From Fidelibacterota bacterium (GTDB taxonomy: Bacteria > Fidelibacterota > UBA2242): a stretch of DNA of 8,696 bases. The notes beneath the pieces were generated by a model, which saw only the letters and a program-made list of their open reading frames with translations, was not told where the DNA came from and ran no database searches. The DNA is taken from positions 1-8,696 of the forward strand of contig JAGLWX010000062.1 in NCBI GenBank assembly GCA_023133185.1, given 5' to 3'. This document shows, piece by piece, positions 1-6,965 of this stretch (positions are counted from its first letter, which is position 1; each line of letters starts with the position of its first letter). Position numbers and translations under genes: made by a program.

Positions 1-47
1 AGATAAAAATAACATGAAGGTGAATTAACGAAATTAACACAAAGTTT

Positions 48-2195
48 ATGGCTCGAAAAATCAAAATAGGTATCGACGTCGGAGGTACATTCACTCATGC
101 GGTTGCGGTAAATATCTCCGATTATTCGATTGTGGGAAAAACCTGTGTACCCACGACCCATACCGCAAGAGAAGGTGTTGCTAAAGGTGTTGTAGAGTCA
201 CTTCAATTATTATTAATGGAAGCTCAAGTTCAATCCGAGGAGGTGGTGCTCATCGCCCATTCCACCACTCAGGCAACAAATGCTCTCCTGGAAGGAGATG
301 TAGCCCCGGTTGGCGTAATATGTATGGGGCGAGGTTTTGAAGTAAAATTGGCTCGCCGTGAAAGTAATTCCAACAATATTGAATTGTCCCCGGGAAAGTT
401 TCTGAAAACTTATTACGAATTTATTGATACAAGAGCGCCTATTACCGAAGAAAACGCTCGCGACAGCATCCAACAATTGATTAACCAGGGGGCTGAAGTT
501 ATCGTTGCTTCAGAAGCTTTTGGAGTTGACCATCCTGAAAACGAAATATTTATCGTCCGTATTGCCCGTAATATGGGATATTTAGCCACAGCCGCCAGTC
601 AGATATCAAAACTATATGGATTACGCATCCGCACCCGAACTGCCGTCATTAATGCCAGTATGATGCCTAAGATGCTGGAAACCGCTAATATGACCGAGGA
701 GTCCGTTCGAAAAAGCGGTATCAAAGCGCCTCTGATGATCATGCGTTCCGATGGCGGTATTATGAATATCGACGAAATGCGCAAACGTCCGATTTTAACA
801 ATGCTATCCGGTCCGGCAGCAGGCGTCGCCGCGGCACTGATGTATGCTAAGGTTTCCGACGGAATCTTTATTGAAGTCGGCGGAACATCTACCGATATCT
901 CTGTGATAAAAAATGGAAAACCCCAGGTGAAAAGTGCCCAGGTCGGCGGCAATCGCCTCTTCTTACGAACTCTGGACATTCGCACACTCGGAATCGCCGG
1001 TGGTTCAATGATCCGGTTCGATGGTAGTAAAATCGTCGATGTCGGCCCGAGAAGCGCTCATATCGCTAATTTGGCTTATGTATCTTTTGATAATAGGGGG
1101 AATTTCGACGATATTGAAATCAGAAGAATTCAACCACTTGATGGCGATCCCAATGATTATATTTCAATCCACAAATCCGGCGAGAAAAAGGGATATACAA
1201 TCACACCAACCGGAGCAGCAAACTACCTCGGATATGATAGTCCCGACAAAACAAAAATATCCGGGCTTGAATCTTTCTTTAATACATTCGCGCATTTCAC
1301 AAATCGTGGCAGTAATCAGCTGGCAAGGTCAATTTTGACAATCGCCTCTAAAAAATTCGAATCCACAATAAAACAGCTACTTCGTGAATATAAACTGGAT
1401 TCCGACCTGGTACAATTAGTCGGCGGTGGCGGTGGCGCACCTGCTCTTGTTCCCTTTGCTGCAGAATATTTGAATTTTGATTATAAAATCGTTGAAAATA
1501 CCGAGGTTATTTCCGCTATTGGGGCAGCCCTTGGTATCATACGTGATTCGGTGGAGCGAAACATTGTCAATCCAACTGAATCTGACCTGATTGCCCTGCG
1601 CCGCGAAGCTATGGAATCTGTTCAAAAAATGGGTGCTGTTCCCGAGAGTATCGAAATCAGCGTTGAAGTTGATTCCCGGAACAAACGGGTTATCGCCGTT
1701 GCGACCGGTTCCAGCGAAATGAGAACTCGTGATCTTGATATCAAAGAAATTTCTGAATCGGAGTTACTACAAATTGCAGCAACGTCCCTAAAAGTCCATG
1801 AAGCAGATCTTACTATCATCGGACAGACAGCTTTTATGACTGCTATTGGCACAACAGTTGTCGAAAAAATATTGTTTGGCATCATTAAAAATGAGATCCA
1901 AAAAATCCGGGTTATTAATCGCGAGGGAGTTGTTAAACTGCAGATTAACGATTGCGTGGCTTCTCAATCGACAATTAGTAAAACAAGACAACAGATTTCC
2001 GAATATATTTCCGAATTAACGACCTATGGAGATGCCGGCGCCCTGATTCCGGATATTTTTGTGATCGCATCAGCAAAGATAATCGATTTTACCGGGCTCG
2101 TAGAAATATCTCAGATCTTTGCCCTGCTGGAAATTGAATTAAAGAATTATCCGGCAGATGAACAGGTGATTATCGTTGCCGCACAAAAAAAATAG
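48..2195 (+). CDS. Hydantoinase A / 5-oxoprolinase family protein
   Basis: Members of this family are ATP-dependent enzymes of the actin/hexokinase (ASKHA) fold that open cyclic amides such as hydantoins or 5-oxoproline, or take part in related carboxylations. Visible landmarks: a phosphate-binding loop near residues 8-16 (GIDVGGTFT), a conserved block at 69-84 (IAHSTTQATNALLEGD), SGPAAG at 254-259, a second nucleotide-binding loop at 278-285 (GGTSTDIS), and a glycine-rich stretch at 459-469 (GGGGGAPALVP). Residue 17 is His where the family usually has Asp after GGTFT. Residues from about 540 to 715 do not resemble the usual C-terminal domain that I know, and I cannot name them. At 715 residues it is about HyuA size, and no hyuB gene is adjacent. 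ATG 48 is the first in-frame start after a stop at 21-23; there is no close Shine-Dalgarno sequence (AAGGTGA at 17-23 is too distant). It is probably cotranscribed with the next gene. The family is clear; the substrate is unknown. Confidence 0.88.
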   Translation: MARKIKIGIDVGGTFTHAVAVNISDYSIVGKTCVPTTHTAREGVAKGVVESLQLLLMEAQVQSEEVVLIAHSTTQATNALLEGDVAPVGVICMGRGFEVKLARRESNSNNIELSPGKFLKTYYEFIDTRAPITEENARDSIQQLINQGAEVIVASEAFGVDHPENEIFIVRIARNMGYLATAASQISKLYGLRIRTRTAVINASMMPKMLETANMTEESVRKSGIKAPLMIMRSDGGIMNIDEMRKRPILTMLSGPAAGVAAALMYAKVSDGIFIEVGGTSTDISVIKNGKPQVKSAQVGGNRLFLRTLDIRTLGIAGGSMIRFDGSKIVDVGPRSAHIANLAYVSFDNRGNFDDIEIRRIQPLDGDPNDYISIHKSGEKKGYTITPTGAANYLGYDSPDKTKISGLESFFNTFAHFTNRGSNQLARSILTIASKKFESTIKQLLREYKLDSDLVQLVGGGGGAPALVPFAAEYLNFDYKIVENTEVISAIGAALGIIRDSVERNIVNPTESDLIALRREAMESVQKMGAVPESIEISVEVDSRNKRVIAVATGSSEMRTRDLDIKEISESELLQIAATSLKVHEADLTIIGQTAFMTAIGTTVVEKILFGIIKNEIQKIRVINREGVVKLQINDCVASQSTISKTRQQISEYISELTTYGDAGALIPDIFVIASAKIIDFTGLVEISQIFALLEIELKNYPADEQVIIVAAQKK

Positions 2196-2203
2196 AAAAT
2201 TTA

Positions 2204-3649
2204 ATGACAAATAGTCTTACTCAGCTAAGTAATAATAAAATGAAACGGGCACTTAGTTTGGATGCATTGAGAGGTTTTGCAATCCTAATGATGGTCTTAT
2301 CCGGCGCAATTCCATTTGGTGTCTTACCCGCCTGGATGTACCACGCTCAGACACCTCCTCCATCCCACCAATTTAATCCAAATTTACCCGGAATCACCTG
2401 GGTCGATCTGGTCTTTCCCTTTTTCCTGTTTGCACTTGGAACAGCTATTCCATTAGCGTTAGGAAGGCGAATCGCAAAAGGTGATTCAAGCAAAAATATT
2501 ATATGGCATGTAATCGAAAGAACCCTGTTACTAGGATTTTTTGCAATTTTCCTGAGACATGTACGTCCTTATATCATCAACCCGGATATCTGGACCAATC
2601 CCCGGATCAGCAATCAATTTCTTGGACTGTTAGGATTTATTCTAATGTTTGCGATTTTCATCCGTTCACCCAAACATTGGTCTAAACAGCTTTCCTTGGG
2701 GATTAAAATTGGTGGCTGGGTTGGTGCTGTCCTGATGTTGATATTCCTGCGCTACCCTGACGGAAACGGTTTTTCTCTTTATCGCAATAATATCATTCTG
2801 GTAGTTCTCACAAATGCTTTTTTCTTTGGATCAATCATCTGGTTGGCAACGAGGAAAAATATACTGCTCAGGTTGGCTATTTTAGGTATTTATCTGGGGC
2901 TGCGGCTCTCGCATGATTCCGGAGGCTGGATCGGCTGGATTTGGACATGGTCACCCTTTCCCTGGATATATCGCTTAGACTATTTGAAATATCTTTTTAT
3001 CGTTATTCCGGGAACAATCATTGGTGATTTATTTATAGATTGGAAAAGAAGACTATCCGATACAACAAAATTTGCATGGTCATCCAAACGGTTATTCTGG
3101 ATTATCATCGTTATGCTATCAATCATTCTTATCGAATTAGTTGGTTTACAGGCACGCTGGCTCTGGCAAACAACTTTGCTGTCTTTTCTATTGCTTATCG
3201 CTGGTGGGTGGCTTGCTCAAAAACCCGGCAATGAGTTGGAAAAACTGATTAAAACTTTTTTTGCATGGGGAGCGATCTGGTTAATTCTCGGATTGGTTTT
3301 TGAACCCTTTGAAGGCGGCATAAAAAAAGATCATTCTACAATAAGTTATTATTTTCTAACAAGCGGTCTATCTATTTTTCTATTGATTGCATTCATGATC
3401 ATTATTGATATATTTAAAAAACAGAAATTACTGCAACTCTTGATCGACAACGGACAAAATCCCATGATTGCCTATGTCGGACTTGGCAATTTTATCCGTC
3501 CGGTCTTCGGATTGTTAATGATCGACCGCTTGATTAATGTCATTACACCCACTCCATGGCTGGGCTTTTTAAGGGGAGTATTTTATACTTTATTCCTAGC
3601 TTTTATCGTCAGACTACTCACCCGTAGTAAATTATTCTGGAGAACATAA
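2204..3649 (+). CDS. DUF5009 / HGSNAT-like membrane acetyltransferase homologue
   Basis: This is a polytopic inner-membrane protein of the DUF5009/COG4299 family, related to heparan-alpha-glucosaminide N-acetyltransferase, which in animals passes an acetyl group from cytosolic acetyl-CoA across a membrane to terminal glucosamine. Visible features: the N-terminal SLDALRGFAILMM motif (18-30); the loop PAWMYHAQTPPPSHQF (42-57), with His47 and His55 as candidates for the acetyl-carrying histidine; GITWVDLVFPFFLF (63-76); a conserved late segment around 374-395 (KKDHSTISYYFLTSGLS); and NGQNPMIAY (416-424). I count roughly ten to twelve hydrophobic segments and no signal peptide. The start follows the upstream stop by 8 bases, which suggests one operon. 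Met13 (position 2240) is an alternative start, since relatives begin just before SLDALRG. The family call is firm. Acetylation of an amino sugar is inferred from the homology and from the convergent amino-sugar operon; acetyltransferase activity has not been shown for most bacterial members. Confidence 0.85.
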   Translation: MTNSLTQLSNNKMKRALSLDALRGFAILMMVLSGAIPFGVLPAWMYHAQTPPPSHQFNPNLPGITWVDLVFPFFLFALGTAIPLALGRRIAKGDSSKNIIWHVIERTLLLGFFAIFLRHVRPYIINPDIWTNPRISNQFLGLLGFILMFAIFIRSPKHWSKQLSLGIKIGGWVGAVLMLIFLRYPDGNGFSLYRNNIILVVLTNAFFFGSIIWLATRKNILLRLAILGIYLGLRLSHDSGGWIGWIWTWSPFPWIYRLDYLKYLFIVIPGTIIGDLFIDWKRRLSDTTKFAWSSKRLFWIIIVMLSIILIELVGLQARWLWQTTLLSFLLLIAGGWLAQKPGNELEKLIKTFFAWGAIWLILGLVFEPFEGGIKKDHSTISYYFLTSGLSIFLLIAFMIIIDIFKKQKLLQLLIDNGQNPMIAYVGLGNFIRPVFGLLMIDRLINVITPTPWLGFLRGVFYTLFLAFIVRLLTRSKLFWRT

Positions 3650-3725
3650 ACTAACCCCACACAAACGCTTACATTAATGAACATTTTCTCACTTCTCGTG
3701 GCAATTAGTAATAGATTAGTATAAA

Positions 3726-3749
3726 TATTCCAAGGATTTATCTGGAATA
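3726..3749. terminator. Weak inverted repeat between convergent units, possible terminator
   Basis: TATTCCA (3726-3732) and TGGAATA (3743-3749) form a perfect 7-bp stem with a 10-base loop, inside the 133-base gap between two convergent genes. It is AT-rich, and only a short TTTT lies nine bases downstream on the plus strand, so it is a poor intrinsic terminator. Its location is its main support. The rest of the gap (3650-3782) has no gene that I can see. Confidence 0.3.
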
Positions 3750-3757
3750 ATGTAGTA

Positions 3758-3779
3758 TTTTAACCGCAAGAGCGCCGGG
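3758..3779. repeat. GC-rich intergenic motif, copy 1
   Basis: A 22-base motif starting TTTTAACCGC and ending GCGCCGGG sits just past the 3' end of the nanE-like gene. It aligns with 8488-8511 at 20 identical positions, with one mismatch and four single-base gaps. Both copies run in the same direction and lie outside genes, at the two ends of the minus-strand operon. TAACC (3761-3765) can also pair with GGTTA (3778-3782). It resembles the degenerate 'CCGCAGAGACGC'-type intergenic repeats seen in many environmental genomes, but with only two divergent copies here this could be coincidence. Confidence 0.35.
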
Positions 3780-3782
3780 TTA

Positions 3783-4496
3783 TTATGAAGAATTTTGCCT
3801 CTTCATCGCCTCAATAAATCTCATGGTGATTAACCATGGACGGGTAATTGCAGAGCCTACTACAACCGCAAAAGCGCCTATATCCAGTGCACGGCGGGCA
3901 TCTTCAGGTTGCCAATAGCGACCTTCGGCAATCACAGGGATTTTACCATCACTTTCTTTCACAAGTTGCGTTAACAAAGCGAAATCAGGTGTGTAATCAT
4001 TTAAAACAGGAGTGGACTGCCCGGTATATCCGCTAAGGGTTGTTCCGATAATATCAAAACCGGTATCGATCGCCTTTACACCTTCGTTGACGGTTGAAAC
4101 ATCCGCCATCAGTAGTGCATTACTACATTTTCGCAATTCTGAAATAATATCGGCGAGGTTTTCGTCTTTCGGTCGTTTTCTCAGAGTAGCATCCATGGCA
4201 ATAATTTCCGGACCGGCTAAAGCGACTAATATACAATCTTCAACAGTCGCACTGATGAAGACCTCGGAATCGGGATATTTTTTCTTATAAATACCGATAA
4301 CCGGCACATCTACTGAATTTTTTATACACCGAATATTTTCGGGGTAACATGCTCTGATCCCCACCGCTCCACCATATACTGCCGCTTGTGCCATAGCCAA
4401 CAATAGTTCCGGTTTCCCAAGAGGTTCATAGGTATCGGCCTGAACCGACACAATTAGTCCATTTTGGAGAGATTTTAGTAGGATTTCTTTATTCAT
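3783..4496 (-). CDS. nanE: N-acylglucosamine-6-phosphate 2-epimerase (ManNAc-6-P epimerase)
   Basis: NanE interconverts N-acetylmannosamine-6-phosphate and N-acetylglucosamine-6-phosphate in the cytosol, feeding amino sugars to NagA/NagB. The 237 residues match the usual size of this TIM-barrel family. Visible signatures: LIVSVQAD (14-21), GGAVGIRA (42-49), VIGIYKKKYPDS (66-77), IIAMDATLRKRP (98-109), GFDIIGTTLSGYT (146-158), IPVIAEGRY (186-194) and VVVGSAITRP (211-220). By family knowledge the catalytic pair should be the Lys in the GIYK motif (Lys71) and the Glu in IAEGR (Glu191); both are present. It is the last gene of the operon, 11 bases after the phosphorylase stop, and its ATG has only a weak upstream AAGAGCGG. 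It lacks the usual nan neighbours (no NanA lyase or NanK kinase in view), so its role need not be sialic acid breakdown. Here it may feed from or into the phosphorylase/mutase route. The enzymatic assignment is strong; the pathway role is inferred. Confidence 0.93.
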   Translation of the reverse strand: MNKEILLKSLQNGLIVSVQADTYEPLGKPELLLAMAQAAVYGGAVGIRACYPENIRCIKNSVDVPVIGIYKKKYPDSEVFISATVEDCILVALAGPEIIAMDATLRKRPKDENLADIISELRKCSNALLMADVSTVNEGVKAIDTGFDIIGTTLSGYTGQSTPVLNDYTPDFALLTQLVKESDGKIPVIAEGRYWQPEDARRALDIGAFAVVVGSAITRPWLITMRFIEAMKRQNSS

Positions 4497-4507
4497 TTTG
4501 ACCGCTC

Positions 4508-6943
4508 TTATTTCTGTTTGTCATCGCCTAACCCCATCGTTACATTGACCGTAACTTCTGTTTTATTCCTGAGTAAATCACTTATAATACCATTCCCAAG
4601 ATCGATCAATTGTCCCTCAATTTTGTGACCATCAATGCATATTTCCCGGACTCCTCTCTGAACACCTGTTGGATTTTGCACTGAAATATGGTAAATAATT
4701 CCACGAAATTTTCTGGTAACTTTATAACCTTTCCAATCTTCAGGTACACACGGATCAATGATTAATCCTCTATAATCCGGCATGACCCCTAAAATATGAT
4801 CAATTCCACCCCTTAGCATCCAGGCAGACGATCCCGTTAACCAGGAATGACTTGCCTGACCAAAAGTTGGGTGATCGGGGCTGGTAACATACTCAGCATA
4901 GACGTATGGTTCAACTTCGTATCGATCAATATCGATAACCGGATTCATTGGTAATGCTTTTTTATAAATCTCAAATGCTCTGTTTCCTCTTCCGATTAGA
5001 CATTCCGCCAAAATCGACCAACTGACGGGATGATTGAATACCGCGCCGTTTTCCTTTTTGCCGGGAACACAACGGGTCACCAGCCCAATATTCGGATCGG
5101 GTTTGGTATAAGCAGGATGCAAAATTTTGGGTCCCTTGGGAGTTTCAAGATGTTTTTGTACAGAATTCATACATGTGACGGCACGTTCACCAGATGCTAT
5201 TCCACTAATCACAGCCCAGGATTGAGTATTCAGGAAAATTTTACCTTCATTATTCTTTTTGGATCCGATAATGTCACCAAGATCATTTGTGCCACGAATA
5301 TACCATTCACCATCCCAGCAATAATCGTTGACGGCTTTGCTAACTTTTTGGTATTCGTGACTATATTTTTCTGCAATTTTATTATTACTAATAAATTCAC
5401 ATAACGCCACAGTTTCTTTCAAGATATATCCTAAAAACATTGTTACCCAGACACTTTCACCACGCCCTTCCCGTCCAAGATAATCAAGTGTATCATTCCA
5501 ATCACCGGGTCCGAATTTCGCTAAATACCGATCGGTCAGATTTGACAGAGTATAATCAATTGCGGCAAATAAATGATCCAGAATCGTCGCTTCACCTTCA
5601 TCATAGAATGGCGTTATTTTTTGTAAAAAGGATACATCGCCGGTCTCTTTCACGTAGATCATGATCGATAACGGCAGCCATAATGGCGTATCGGAATGTC
5701 CGGTGCGTTCTCCTCCACCGCTATGAGGATAGTATAAATGAAAAGTACTTCCGTTCTTAAACTGATGCCGGGACATCTCGACAATACGGTTTCTGACCCA
5801 ATCGGATCGAGCCATCACCGGTCCCATAACATCCTGGCAGGAATCACGATAACCTCGCCCGAACAGTAGTCCACCATGATAATAAGACGCATCTCGTGAA
5901 AATTGAAAGGTTACGGAAGTCTGGTACTGATTCCAGACATTCAACATTGTGTTCATATTCTCATCGGGAGTATCTACTTGTACATGCTGTAAATATTCTT
6001 TCCAGGTAAATTTCAACTTCCGGAATTCGGAATCTACTGTTTTCATATCGTGATATTTGCCGACAATCCTTTCGGCTTCTTCCAGATAACCCGTTTGATT
6101 TGTCAAACCTAATAAAATAACGAATTCTTTCATTTCTGACGGTTCTAACTCAAGCTCCATTTGCAGGGCTGCCATGGCATCGCCGGCGGTAATTTCTGAA
6201 TTGAAACAACTGCCCCGCTCCACCGCCAGGGGATTCTCTTCGGACCGCCATCGCCCGATAAACCGGTTTTTACTGCCATCCCAGCCAACGATCGGCAAGT
6301 CAGAGGAAAAGAACACCACTTTATCCCATGCTTCATTAGGCTGTTTTACGGTGGCTTTATTATATTTTACCCAATAACGTTTAGTGGAAAATAGAATTCG
6401 TCTATCATGATCGAAATGAACATCATTAAAGTGCTGATCGTTAGGCTGATTGATCAGATCGATTAGGGCGTGTCCCAGGCATAATTCCTGAAAAGCAAAC
6501 AGATTAAAAGTTTTAGTCAGAGATGATCGATTTTCCAGGGTCACCTTCCATATTTCCAGATCGTCAGAAGGCACAAAATACAACACTGAAGCTTTTACGT
6601 TTCGATAGGTTGACTGTATTTGAGTATAATATAATCCATGCCGACATTCATAATCATCCAGTTGTACCATCGTCGGTTGCCATGTAGGCGACCAGTATTC
6701 ACCCGTTTTACGATCACGAATCAGCACATATCTGCCCGTACGATCCATGGGAAGTGAATTATAACGCCAGCGGGTTATGCGATTATCCTTAGGATTGCCG
6801 TAAAAACTGTAACCGCCACCAGTGTGGGAAATCAATCCACAATATCTTCCATTGGAAATATAATTCACCCACGGAGCCGGTGTATCCGGTCGGGTGATAA
6901 TAAATTCCATTCGGTTTTTACTGAAGTACCCGTATCGTTTCAA
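4508..6943 (-). CDS. GH94 disaccharide phosphorylase, chitobiose/cellobiose phosphorylase-like
   Basis: GH94 enzymes cleave beta-glucosides or beta-N-acetylglucosaminides with inorganic phosphate, inverting the anomeric centre to give an alpha-sugar 1-phosphate plus the reducing sugar. The N-terminal opening RYGYF then TRPDTPAPWVNYI (17-29) and GGGYSFY (42-48) follow diacetylchitobiose/cellobiose phosphorylases, and 811 residues is close to their ~800. An N-terminal beta-sandwich (about 1-290) precedes an (alpha/alpha)6 barrel. Barrel landmarks are GRGYRDSCQDVMG (362-374), the catalytic motif GDWND (480-484; the general acid is probably Asp484), NGAVFNHPVSW (632-642), EVEPYVYAEY (676-685) and WLTGSSAWM (701-709). 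No signal peptide is visible, so it should be cytosolic. The start is TTG 6943: it is the first start codon in frame and places the conserved YGYF where relatives have it, whereas the next in-frame ATG (codon 12) would remove that motif. Residues ~158-245 differ from the reference enzymes I recall, so the substrate is open. The nanE neighbour favours an N-acetylated sugar, but cellobiose-type substrates cannot be excluded. Confidence 0.9.
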   Translation of the reverse strand: MKRYGYFSKNRMEFIITRPDTPAPWVNYISNGRYCGLISHTGGGYSFYGNPKDNRITRWRYNSLPMDRTGRYVLIRDRKTGEYWSPTWQPTMVQLDDYECRHGLYYTQIQSTYRNVKASVLYFVPSDDLEIWKVTLENRSSLTKTFNLFAFQELCLGHALIDLINQPNDQHFNDVHFDHDRRILFSTKRYWVKYNKATVKQPNEAWDKVVFFSSDLPIVGWDGSKNRFIGRWRSEENPLAVERGSCFNSEITAGDAMAALQMELELEPSEMKEFVILLGLTNQTGYLEEAERIVGKYHDMKTVDSEFRKLKFTWKEYLQHVQVDTPDENMNTMLNVWNQYQTSVTFQFSRDASYYHGGLLFGRGYRDSCQDVMGPVMARSDWVRNRIVEMSRHQFKNGSTFHLYYPHSGGGERTGHSDTPLWLPLSIMIYVKETGDVSFLQKITPFYDEGEATILDHLFAAIDYTLSNLTDRYLAKFGPGDWNDTLDYLGREGRGESVWVTMFLGYILKETVALCEFISNNKIAEKYSHEYQKVSKAVNDYCWDGEWYIRGTNDLGDIIGSKKNNEGKIFLNTQSWAVISGIASGERAVTCMNSVQKHLETPKGPKILHPAYTKPDPNIGLVTRCVPGKKENGAVFNHPVSWSILAECLIGRGNRAFEIYKKALPMNPVIDIDRYEVEPYVYAEYVTSPDHPTFGQASHSWLTGSSAWMLRGGIDHILGVMPDYRGLIIDPCVPEDWKGYKVTRKFRGIIYHISVQNPTGVQRGVREICIDGHKIEGQLIDLGNGIISDLLRNKTEVTVNVTMGLGDDKQK

Positions 6944-6960
6944 AGAAGTTTCCGTTTCAT
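6940..6960 (-). promoter_or_regulatory. Six-codon mini-ORF overlapping the GH94 TTG start
   Basis: On the minus strand ATG at 6960-6958 opens a six-codon frame (MKRKLL) whose TGA (6942-6940) overlaps the TTG start of the phosphorylase gene (6943-6941) in the string TTGA. TGAAACG occurs twice, at 6959-6953 and 6942-6936, 17 bases apart. Removing one 17-base unit would fuse the ATG in frame to the phosphorylase. It may therefore be a slippage-type duplication that moved the start to TTG, or a coupling leader. A GGAAA at about 6952-6948 could serve as a weak ribosome binding site for the TTG. Confidence 0.4.
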
Positions 6961-6965
6961 TGACA

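Noticed and set aside
14..28. ATG AAG GTG AAT TAA just before the first gene, as a leader peptide or the tail of an upstream gene
   Set aside because: It is four codons at the window edge and cannot be distinguished from chance; no upstream sequence is available.
599..985. Antisense open frame of 128 codons inside the hydantoinase-family gene
   Set aside because: It lies opposite strongly conserved family motifs (SGPAAG, GGTSTDIS), has no recognisable domain and no upstream signals. The same holds for the other short frames inside the five genes.
3783..4496. Sialic acid catabolism cluster, suggested by the nanE homologue
   Set aside because: There is no NanA lyase, NanK kinase, sialidase or sialic acid transporter in the window; the neighbours are a phosphorylase and a mutase instead.
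5030..5404. Plus-strand open frame of 124 codons opposite the GH94 gene
   Set aside because: It overlaps the conserved C-terminal part of the catalytic barrel on the other strand, has no protein-like motif and no ribosome binding site, so it is a coding shadow.
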